Below are positions 29,853 to 38,146 of a DNA stretch of 38,146 nt, one piece after another. How positions within the stretch are numbered: position 1 is the stretch's first letter; each line of letters begins with the position of its first letter. Both the position numbers and the translations under genes were made by a program. The stretch comes from Fragilaria crotonensis. Its lineage: Eukaryota > Bacillariophyta > Fragilariophyceae > Fragilariales > Fragilariaceae. The stretch spans positions 1 to 38,146 of the forward strand of contig JAKSYS010000606.1 in NCBI GenBank assembly GCA_022925895.1. Reading direction: 5' to 3'. The notes beneath the pieces were generated by a model. It made no database searches. It worked only from the letters and a program-made list of their open reading frames with translations, and was not told where the DNA came from.

Positions 29853-30276
29853 TTCATCGAAAATCGAAAATACTATGAACATACCAGTATGGTCCCTACT
29901 GCACCCTGTTTTGTTTGCTCGATCTCACTTGTACCGACGTCAGACAGGCGGGCATCCACCGATGGCAAGCTCCACTGTCGTATCCGGCGGAAATTCCAGG
30001 TATGTACTTTTGTACCTTGTACCTGTACTGTACCAGTACGAGTTGGCATTTGGCATCCACGTGTTGAAGATCTTTGACATCCTCGGTCTTGCGTGTTGAT
30101 GGATTCATCCGTGGTCGTTTTTCTGTTTCTTGGCGGCCATATCGGCAATTGTCACAACAAGAAGCCAACACCAGTCAACAACTGATAGGTGTGGGGAAGG
30201 TCGAGGTGTTAGGTCATTCATCAAACCTTACCGAAGAAGCAAGTTCGGTCGGTCATCCTCAGTGTTGATAAAAAGA
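29853..30276 (+). promoter_or_regulatory. Upstream region of the MFSD5-like gene
   Basis: About 420 bp between the MULE and the transporter start, likely promoter and 5' UTR. A GTAC-rich patch lies at about 30000-30045. Open frames here lie upstream of the natural signal peptide and are not supported as coding. No specific element is identified. Confidence 0.4.
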
Positions 30277-31992
30277 ATGAGGCTCACTTGCGTAGTAACG
30301 AGCACTACCGTTGCAATGCTTTGCTCGCAGGCAGTCTCGGCCTTTGCATCCCATTCGGCTAGTGCATTGCGGCCACCACTTAAACTTCACCACAAGCCAA
30401 CGGGTATCCGTGTTGTGGAACAAAAGAATGGTCTCACTATGATGATGGCCTTGCCTCGGGGAGGATCGGCTAACCTCGTGTCTCTTCTTAACTCCAAGAT
30501 AGCTGCGGCCACCAACACCCCATCGAACCTCTTTAATACAGCGCTGGTGACTCTGGCACTCACCACTGCGGCTTTCAAAATCATCCAGAGATCGTCGCAG
30601 AAAAAATCCTCCACTGACGCCGAAAAGCCCGTCACCAAACCCAGTAGCATCACTTCGCTTCAAATGCGATACCTTTCAGTTTTTTGGTTAATTCGATGTG
30701 CCGACTGGTTGCAAGGACCATACTTTTATGAAGTCTACGCCTCCAAAGTTTTTGGTGGCGTCCAGGCATCCATGAGCCTCGTCAGCAAACTGTTTTTGAC
30801 AGGCTTTGCGTCGACTGCGCTCTTCGGGCCACTCGTCGGACGGGCGGCCGATACCTACGGACGCAAGCGAGGGACCCTGGCCTTTTGTCTCATTTATGCG
30901 GTTGGAGCTGCCAGCACCAAGTCGCCCCTCCTATCTATCTTGCTATTGGGACGCATTTTTTCGGGAGTTGGGACAAGTCTCCTATTCAGTGCACCGGAGT
31001 CATGGCTAGTGGGTGAATCGCAAAAAGGAGGTGATGATCCCGATGGAAAGTATTTGGGTGAAACCTTTGGCATGGTACGTTTGGGAACTCCTATTGTTTC
31101 ATCTCGACTACTTTCTTTTTCAAGCAGAACTCAAACATCACATTGTTCCTGGTGATAGGCGTATTCTGGAGATGCCATAGTTGCCATTCTTGCTGGCCAA
31201 TTCGCCGGTGCTGCTGCGGGCGCTCGCGGACCCACTGGTCCCTTCGAGCTGTCTACTGTATTTTTGGCCCTAGGCGGTGTACTCGCCACCTTGCTTTGGA
31301 AGGAGAACGTTGCCGATTCAGCGGGCGGTTCGGATGGAGACAAGAAACCGTCGATTCGTGATGCCATTGATGTCGTTACTGCAGACCCAAAAATCATGCT
31401 GGTTGGTGCCGTCCAATCCTTGTTCGAAGCTGCCATGTACATTTTCGTGTTGCAGTGGCCGCCTGCCATCTCCAGCGCAGTTCAGACTGTCTTCGGTGCG
31501 AGTGCGGTGACTCCGTACGGAACAGTCTTTTCATGCTTCATGGCCTGCTGCCTCCTGGGATCTACACTCTTTGGTCAATTTGCCAAAATGGGTGTGCCCA
31601 CGGAAACCTTTACAACTGGGATGTTGGCTCTCGCCACCATCGCCATGGGTGGATCTACAATCGCCGCCTCTTCCAGCGCCGTTTCGTTGTGGACCATTGT
31701 AGCCGGCTTCTTCGCCTTTGAATCATGCGTTGGCATGTACTTTCCTTCAATCGGGACTCTGCGCAGCAAGTATGTTCCGGATTCTCACCGCGGTGTCATT
31801 ATGAATCTGTTTGGGATTCCACTCAATGCGCTTGTTGTGAGCGTGTTTCTGTCGATGAAACGATTGGGCCTCACGGGTGCCCTGGGAATTTCGACAGGGG
31901 CTCTTGGGGTTGCGACACTGTGTATGATTGCCCTGCAGCGATTGACGAGTTCTCCGAAAGCCGTGACGGTGGCGGTAGTAACTCCTGTGTAG
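30277..31992 (+). CDS. MFSD5-like molybdate-anion transporter with plastid presequence
   Basis: A major-facilitator transporter of the MFSD5 group, whose plant and algal members (MOT2 type) move molybdate. Exons 30277-31074 and 31159-31992 are joined in phase 0 across an 84-nt intron, giving 543 residues with no break. The ATG at 30277 opens MRLTCVVTSTTVAMLCSQ, a signal peptide followed by AVSAFAS, an ASAFAP-like cleavage site that suggests a plastid membrane location. The core begins at about residue 130. RCADWLQGPYFYEVYASKVF and ASTALFGPLVGRAADTYGRK (the MFS loop 2-3 signature) match MFSD5 closely, as do FSAPESWLVGE, AVQSLFEAAMYIFVLQWPPA and CVGMYFPSIGTLRSKYVP. About twelve hydrophobic segments are visible. 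The substrate and plastid location are inferred. An in-frame ATG-less extension upstream to 30130 is open but lies before the signal peptide. Confidence 0.88.
31075..31158 (+). other. Intron of the MFSD5-like gene
   Basis: An 84-nt GT-AG intron (donor GTACGT, acceptor GTGATAG). It joins GETFGM to AYSGDAIVAILAGQF in phase 0, continuing the transporter frame. Confidence 0.88.
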
Positions 31993-32082
31993 TGGTAATG
32001 TGCGCTATTTTACTTTCCGTGTGCATGTGTGTGTTGTTGTGATAAAGCATATATGTTGGGTATTGTAGATACTGTACTGGTA

Positions 32083-32449
32083 TTATTGTTGATGGGAACT
32101 GTCCTTTGGATCATGCACTGATGTATCGACAACTTTGTTAGTATTGTCATTGTCAAGATTGAATTTCGACAAGAGCGAATCGACAGTGTCTTTTTTCTTC
32201 GGCTGACAAATCCTTCGGAGTCCCTTCATCCTCAATGTCCCCAACGACGGTACATTTGTACTGCCAGATGTTTGTAAAGAACCCCGTCCCGCAAAGTGCA
32301 TCGTTTCTCTCCTGCAGAGCGTTGACAGCAGGCGCACCCAAACCCCAAATTCCTATAGTCGACACAGCAAAGAAACGCCTCGATGAGCAAGATGGAGACA
32401 ACGCATTCGTGACGGAGCAAATCAGAAGGGACAGAGAGGCAAGGCGCAT
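32083..32449 (-). CDS. Putative thylakoid-lumen protein, one A-run frameshift
   Basis: The ATG at 32449 opens MRLASLSLLICSVTNALSPS, a signal peptide with a plastid-type cleavage region. It is followed by SSRRFFAVSTIGIWGLGAPA and VNA, a twin-arginine, hydrophobic and AxA arrangement like Tat thylakoid-lumen signals. The mature part, from LQERNDALCGTGFFTNIWQY, has two Cys (ALCGTG and YKCT) about 13 residues apart and an acidic C-terminal half. The frame breaks in the run of six T at 32191-32196 (A on the coding strand). One more A joins AEEK to KDTVDSLLSKFNLDND and the stop at 32083. The restored product is about 122 residues. I do not know a named family, though similar CGTGFFTN sequences seem conserved in algal plastid proteins. 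The gene converges with the MFSD5-like gene, about 90 bp away. Confidence 0.65.
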
Positions 32450-33324
32450 GGTGAGAGTGTCAAGTGCCAACAACGGAGACAGTGTGACACGAAAAGTGTG
32501 ATATTGAAGGTTGATGCACTCACTAGAGTCCTGTCTCTCATCTCTCATCTCACGTAGTCAAAAAGTCAAAAGACAAAAGATATGTACATACATCAATTGA
32601 GAATTCCAAATTCCGATCACGCATGATTTGTGGGTTTTGAAATTTTTAGGAGAAATTCCAATAACACCATTTAAGTTGCGTTTTTCAATTGAAAAACACC
32701 CAATGTGTTACAGAAACGGTTTTTGCTATTTCTCGTTAAATAATTGTAAGGTTATTATTACAATAAACCCGTTGAATACCGGCGTGTTTGTACTTCGTAC
32801 CAGGTACACCTGTTTATGCAGCCTTGCCTGGGACAGTGGTTGACAGACGGTCTGATACACGATACACCACTCACCACACTACCAAAGCCACCATCAAATA
32901 TTAGAAATGCCACCTCATTGTGATGGTCCTTTTCTTCGTAAATACATCATCAATCTATTGACTTCCAAACCATCATCTGCTTGAAACACTATTATCTTCA
33001 AATCTGTATAGTGTTCATAATTTGGTTCAGCAGTCTCTCATTGCATTTTTTCAACGATTGCACGGGCTCATGGTGATGAGTTTCTTGAAATTCAATTGAG
33101 ATGCTAGTATTGTTCACAAATTGAAGATCCAAAATCAGACACAATCAGAACATCAGTGCATTGAAGGCATATATAACCCCATGTCCCTGCTGTCTCAAGC
33201 ACACTCTCAGTCAAAGCGGCCTTGTTGCTGTGAGTATCTTTGAAGCGACATCATAATCTCTAACTTAAGGAATGCTTTGTTGTTCCAAATACGGCGCGCA
33301 AAACAGATCAAGTATCAGGATTTC
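32450..33324. other. AT-rich intergenic region with a possible MULE-end relic
   Basis: About 875 bp. At 32649-32710 the sequence GGAGAAATTCCAATAACACC and the following CACC-containing segments resemble the outer end of the MULE inverted repeat (GGGGAAATTGCTAT and CACCATTTATG sites). No partner was found within the window. No gene is seen. Confidence 0.4.
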
Positions 33325-33840
33325 TCATACCACTATAATGGAAAGGGGAGGCAATATCCCATTGGCATTTTGATAAAGAATGTTACTTATCTTCCATCCT
33401 GACATGAATTTTATTCTTGGATTGATTCTGTATCTCAAGAGAAGTGCATTTTCCAACCGTTGACAAGTAAAGTAGAAGTTTAGAGTGTCTTTCAGGAAAG
33501 CTTCTGTATAGACAAAAGCCATATTTGTGATGTCAGTCATGGTGATGACCCTCAATTCCATTGTTTGAACAATTTCTGGTATGATGTGCCTCAAAAGCTT
33601 CTCAGCAACCCCCTGACACATCAAAATGTTGTCTCTCTGTCCCACAACTTCCAAGACTTGTTTGAAAATGTTAACTTCAGCAAAAAAGGATGCTGGGTTA
33701 CCTCTGACAGCCTTTACAATTCTTGGAACAACGCCGCTGCTGTCACCGATATCTGCGCTTGCAACATCGAAGACAAATGTACAGGACACGAGATCAGTCT
33801 TCAGATGCCTGCCCTTATTTGAAGGAATGGGGAGCCCCAC
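33325..33840 (-). CDS. Unknown open frame in AT-rich DNA
   Basis: A minus-strand open frame of 171 codons (MGLPIPSNKGRHLKTDLVSC at its start, then VFDVASADIGDSSGVVPRIV). Its composition is protein-like and it is the longest frame in this AT-richer block. I do not recognise a domain. It may continue upstream through broken pieces to about 35400 (for example LSKRIQTMWKNASLIGYKEM near 35130), which would make the whole a decayed gene of a mobile element. That link is an inference. No introns could be placed. Confidence 0.4.
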   Translation of the reverse strand: MGLPIPSNKGRHLKTDLVSCTFVFDVASADIGDSSGVVPRIVKAVRGNPASFFAEVNIFKQVLEVVGQRDNILMCQGVAEKLLRHIIPEIVQTMELRVITMTDITNMAFVYTEAFLKDTLNFYFTCQRLENALLLRYRINPRIKFMSGWKISNILYQNANGILPPLSIIVV

Positions 33841-35600
33841 CTCTAGTACCTAGTTCATCATCAGGCTCAATCTGTTTGCAGAAATGAAGAACTGTCGTCA
33901 ATGTTATCATAATTGCATGTCATTAGCCAGCTATCATGATAGTGTTCAATGCAAGAGATCAGCTGCTGAGAGCTGCTTAAGCCGCGCAAAATTAAGATAC
34001 TGTTAAACGATTCCGGGAAAATTACATAGACTCACGGCGGTTCAGGGCGTTTAATCCAAAACATTGATGCTTTGTCTCTTGGTGATAAAGCGTTATTGAC
34101 AATACATATCAAACGCATAGTAGATTCATATAAAGGAAAATAATAGCATTTCTCAAATGGTTGAGGAGTCTTTCAAGAAAGTCATAAGGGTCCTTAGTCG
34201 CTTTGGCAACAATGGTGGAAAAAGGGACAAATGCTTTGTCTTTCTATTGAGCTTCCAAGAGGCGGAAATGAACCTTTGTGCCCAGCACGCATTTCAAGGG
34301 GAGGAGACCCTGTGCTTCCCATTCTTTTGAATGGTGCAAGCCATGTTCCTTCCATGTCCCTGATGACATGCCAACCAAAATTGTTGTCCTTTCTTTTTCA
34401 AGTCCATCAAGACATTCCTCATACTCCTTCATACACCAGCAGACGCCAGACCACCTAGTAGTGCTAACTTACAAGAAAGGTGACTGGTGCCTCAAAAGAA
34501 ACACACATCATTTTAGTGCTGGTGTCAGCAGCCTCAATGGAACAATGCAAGTATTTTGATATGATTATTTCTGTTTGACTTGTGATGCTTCTAAAAGATG
34601 CAATTACTGGTGTGATCTGGGGTGCTATTACAAGAGCCGGAGACTCCATGTTTTTGTGTGCCTTGATAGACACAATGACGACAGTAGCATCCCATAGTAT
34701 GTTCGGATTGGTGAGAAACTTTGCTTTACTCGTGCGCGATTTGTTTTCAACAAAAGCTTCAGTGACTCACCACAGACAATCCCATTTCAATGATAAATTT
34801 TGGTACAAAGTGTTAAAGGGCATGAGGAAAGTCAGCAAATGCAATCTAACTGCAATCCCAACCTTTTCTAGGGAAGGTCATCAGCTAAACGCAATGATGC
34901 TTCCCCCATGGTCTATCGAACATGACTCTCCTTCAAGATTCAGCAACAAATGCTCTCTTCTCTACTACAAATCTAGACCTGCAATAGTCAAAAGCCTTGC
35001 CACAAATTAGGTCAACTGCTGCGTTGGCATCATTACCATTATGGCTGGTGGCTATATGATAACTCCTGTTACCATCCAAAGCAAAAGGAGCTCCCAAGAT
35101 TTTGGAGACTCGTTCATCTCCTTATATCCAATCAAAGATGCATTCTTCCACATCGTTTGAATCCGTTTTGAGAGCACATCAGAAACAGATTCAATTTTGG
35201 TTGGTTCCTTGTTGAATACCAGTGCCAATTAACCACTAGAGAGACAATTCAAGACGCAACATAGATCTTCATTCTCAACTTGGACAAATTTGTAGGAGAA
35301 GCTTCCCTCACTTTTCAATTCAGATATTTATAGAGGAAACATTTCCTTCAATTTCTGCCACAGGAATGTCAAAAAAGTTGACAAATTGAAAGCAACGTTA
35401 CCACTTTCCAATGCGAAACAGTTATTACCTCCTTACTTGGTCGTAGCTTCTATGTTGGGTTTGTTGTCTTTCCCGGGAACAAGCCCTTGATCAGGAGTAC
35501 TTCCTAGTGCGTGTCTAGTACCATTGGCATGACCTTTTATCAAGATCAATCACATTGCCTGTCTGTTTTGACGCAAATTTTTGAGCAGTTTTGTGATTAT
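33841..35600 (-). other. AT-richer block with fragmentary minus-strand coding traces
   Basis: Short minus-strand stretches look like protein but sit in changing frames, for example SFSYKFVQVENEDLCCVLNC (about 35300-35240) and EYEECLDGLEKERTTILVGM (about 34425-34365). A plus-strand frame at 34582-35010 (142 codons) is open but unrecognised. The block probably holds an old mobile element or pseudogene. Confidence 0.35.
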
Positions 35601-35910
35601 CTGCATTCAACCGTCACCTCTGTTGCTGCGGCGTTAGAAGTAGCCATTGTCTGACTCCACCAGGTCTAGCATGTGATGTACTTAATCTTGCTTGCGAACT
35701 GGTATTTATGCCTTCACTTTCTTCCCCAATAAGAGCCTTTGACATGCATACCATTCCCCGAGTGGTCTCAGAATGCAGCCGCAGCCCTCGTCATATCAAG
35801 AGCTCCTCCACCCAGATAGTATGCCCTGAGCTCAACAGGGACCTTTGCATCAAGAACCATGGGTGCCGAAGTAGCAACCCACAGGGATGCAGAATGGGTT
35901 AGTTTAGGGT

Positions 35911-36255
35911 TCATAAGAACCCTTCCGTGTTACCAACTACAGATGACCAACACATTTGATTGTCTTTGACCATGATGGGCGTCACACTCAGGCGGGGGGT
36001 GATAAGTCCACCACTTATGTATACATGAAGTGTACTGCCGAAGGGTCTGATAGCAGAAAAGGTGAGTTCATAATTATCAACAGCACGACCCCGTGATGGT
36101 GTCCAACCTACCAGAGCAATCTCATCGCCACGAGGTGGCAACCCTGACGTTCGGTCCAAAAAAACTGCGTACCCGCCGTAGCAAATACACCATGTGATGG
36201 CAATATCAATTAATGGCAAGTGATTAATAGAGCGTGAATAGAGATAACGAATCAA
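35911..36255 (-). CDS. Unknown open frame
   Basis: A minus-strand frame of 114 codons starting MIRYLYSRSINHLPLIDIAI. The second part (DRTSGLPPRGDEIALVGWTP, then GSTLHVYISGGLITPRLSVT) has balanced, protein-like composition. I see no known domain, partner or splice evidence, so it may be a chance frame. Confidence 0.3.
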   Translation of the reverse strand: MIRYLYSRSINHLPLIDIAITWCICYGGYAVFLDRTSGLPPRGDEIALVGWTPSRGRAVDNYELTFSAIRPFGSTLHVYISGGLITPRLSVTPIMVKDNQMCWSSVVGNTEGFL

Positions 36256-36611
36256 AGTGAAACGTCAGTTCGAAAGATTCGGGTATTCGCAGGCGACAGG
36301 TGACTCAGCAGTTCAAGTGCACCACCGCCGCCGTCGGTACGACGGTAAACTTTAAACTTTCATGGTTTATACAAATAACAGGTATTCCAAACTTGGCATT
36401 ACCTGGCTGCAAGATGACGTTGCGATTCGAGTGCTAGTAGAGAAGTCATCGAGAGCGAATCTTGCCGAACGATGAACCAACGTCGGATGACCATACGGCT
36501 TCTGCGGGTCTTTTCATTGTTGTTCCACCATCTCATTCCTTCGGGAGTTCAAGTTGCCACTAGGAATCAGGTAGACTTGCCGGTTCGATCGCGAGTGATG
36601 CGCTGCCACGC

Positions 36612-37529
36612 CTACCGGTAGATGGGGCGATGGCATGGAAGAAGCTCTCCTCCGGAACCCACGTCACTACAATAAAACTCAAGTGGCGTAGGCGTCAGAT
36701 CCCTTGTTGGCGAAGTTGGAATGTCTCCTGACATGTCGTTTATGAGGGGTCCCCTTCTAGCATAGGACATGCAGTCCTGGAGGTGTCTCCAGTTATTGTT
36801 CAGTGCATGCCTCCAAATACTGTATTCAAACACATATTTCTGATATTCTGATGCGGTGATGTGACCAGAAGGGAGTGGGCTTAAATGATAAACCGGGGCA
36901 GCACCAGAACGACGGCAAGAATTGGGCGGGACTGTGCTGTTGGGTTTACGCGTTTCCATGACGTTCTTGATTGGGTCAAGAGCCCTCGTCAGTCCTCGTG
37001 AGGGAACGAGTCGCTCCCCGCTCTCGAGTGCCTGATCGAGGACGCTTGGGCTCGCCGCCTTCGTCCTCGGCAATGACTCTCCGACGATCGCGGAGGGCTT
37101 GACCGACCTGGACGAAAATAACGTTACGTTAATTGTCGGTGAACATGGACAGGCATTTCATCGCCATGTTAACAAAATGCCGAAGGCACTTCGGTCAGCT
37201 CGAGTGTGGTGACTTTTGATACGCGATTAACAAACACAAAAGGCAAACTGTACAAGAAGTAAAGGACCCACCTTTATGACGTAAATATCCCGGTCTACCT
37301 CAATCCACGTCTCCGTCTGAGGGACGAATCGCAGTAATCTTACACCATCCTGTCTCAGGTTGTAAACAACACGGGAAACGATAACTCCCCTTTCACGACG
37401 AGTGCTCGCGGAATGGTATTGGTTTCCAAGTTCGGCGATTATCGTTCGAAAACGAATGTTTCCTGGGTGCCTCCAAGCCCAAGGGGTCCGCCCGACGATT
37501 ACGTCCAATGGCATCGGCGACGTGATCAT
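36612..37529 (-). CDS. DUF6824-type domain protein, one intron, probable frameshift
   Basis: Exon 1 (37529-37272) opens MITSPMPLDVIVGRTPWAWR, followed by HPGNIRFRTIIAELGNQYHS and ASTRRERGVIVSRVVYNLRQ, and WIEVDRDIYVIK. A 164-nt intron (37271-37108, GTGGGT donor, CCAG acceptor) leads to VGQALRDRRR, which completes the domain. The HPGN.rfR, Y..A.k..K, W.ev and K..qaLR pattern is the hallmark of a domain expanded in diatoms (DUF6824), of unknown molecular role. The exon 2 frame stops near 36985, but an overlapping frame (LDQALESGERLVPSRGLTRA onward to the stop at 36612) is clearly protein-like, so one indel near 37020-37080 is likely. The restored product is about 250 residues. The usual DVLCGRG-like opening is altered to DVIVGRTPWAW. 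Confidence 0.75.
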
Positions 37530-38146
37530 ACTTCAAAGTTCCGTCCACGTCTTGTAGTGTAACCTTCGTGCCTCAGAGGATAAACGCAGTTTCCTTGCAT
37601 GTGGTATTCCTCGCACACATCTCTTGCTTACAACATCCTGGGATCTCTATGTAGGACATCAGAAAATCGCGTCGCTTCGTTCCGCCTCTAGGATGGTGCG
37701 ACGTAGAATCTACACGAAGAACTCCATATTACCAAGATGACCACATCTGTTTATTCGGGAGTTGGCCTGAACACAACGTCGGATGCTGACGTTGATTTCC
37801 AAATACGACTGGTTTTAGTAGCGAATGTAATTTTACCTGGTATGCGCTAACTTCACATACATGGGGAACTGCAACAGTCAGTATGTATAATGGGTACGTG
37901 TACCCATGGATAGAACCCCGTCCGAACGAGAATTTTACTATCTTTTGTAGATTTATGCATAACGTTTTCAGAGTGTCATTCTGTCATACGATCTACATAT
38001 CCTACTATATTATAAATTAATTGTGTGCGTGAGTGCGTGCGTCCGTCTGTTACGGAGTATGACCACTTGGGTACTGATGAAATGAATACTGTCTGAATTT
38101 TTTCACTTCGCCAGGGTTGAGTACTGAAAGTAAACAGTAACAGTAA
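37530..38146. other. Right-hand intergenic end
   Basis: About 620 bp with no gene I can support. It would include the promoter of the DUF6824-type gene. A short GTGCGTGAGTGCGTGCGTCC stretch near 38021-38045 is a simple-sequence tract. Confidence 0.5.

Noticed and set aside
1-38146. CRISPR array, bacterial operon or prophage
   Set aside because: No regularly spaced repeats or bacterial gene order are present. Introns and plastid presequences show a eukaryotic nuclear genome.

Overview
The window looks like nuclear DNA of a marine diatom, probably a pennate one such as Phaeodactylum or a relative. The reasons are short GT-AG introns (65 to 164 nt), eukaryotic gene families, plastid presequences with ASAFAP-like sites on two or three proteins, a DUF6824-type domain typical of diatom genomes, and compact genes on both strands. 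The species is an inference; nothing here proves it. Intergenic DNA is unusually rich in GTAC-centred short palindromes (AGTACT, GGTACC, CCGGTA).

Layout: 66-2082, two diverged copies of one unknown gene fragment on the minus strand. 3418-4685, a mitochondrial-type 3-oxoacyl-ACP synthase (OXSM/FabF) with all catalytic residues but about eight frame breaks. 5975-7916, a SAMHD1-like HD-domain dNTP hydrolase split by two apparent single-T losses. 8134-9050 and 9177-10480, two unrecognised acidic minus-strand genes. 11862-13037, a 1.18 kb element with 57-bp inverted repeats. 15253-16333, a type II membrane sulfotransferase-like gene with frame breaks. 16723-17100, a small basic DUF2462-like protein. 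17714-18014, the RNA polymerase subunit RPB10 with one intron and three apparent one-base losses. 19381-23590, a BET protein carrying three copies of an unrecognised N-terminal module. 23870-25131, a plastid-targeted branched-chain aminotransferase. 25444-29852, a 4.39 kb Mutator-like element (MULE) with 0.55 kb inverted repeats, a perfect 9-bp target duplication, a degenerate MULE transposase with a SWIM finger and a ULP1-like cysteine peptidase. 30277-31992, an MFSD5-like molybdate-type transporter with a plastid presequence. 32083-32449, a probable thylakoid-lumen protein. 32.6-36.6 kb, AT-richer DNA with decayed coding traces. 36612-37529, a DUF6824-type protein.

These genes do not form a pathway. 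They are housekeeping and plastid genes interrupted by mobile DNA. Seven or eight otherwise well-conserved genes, including RPB10, carry small frameshifts, most of them explained by loss of one base in a short homopolymer. Either this copy has decayed or, for many sites, the assembly holds uncorrected indels. Break density is higher left of about 18 kb than to the right of it. The most novel items are the MULE carrying a ULP1-like peptidase and the three-module BET protein.
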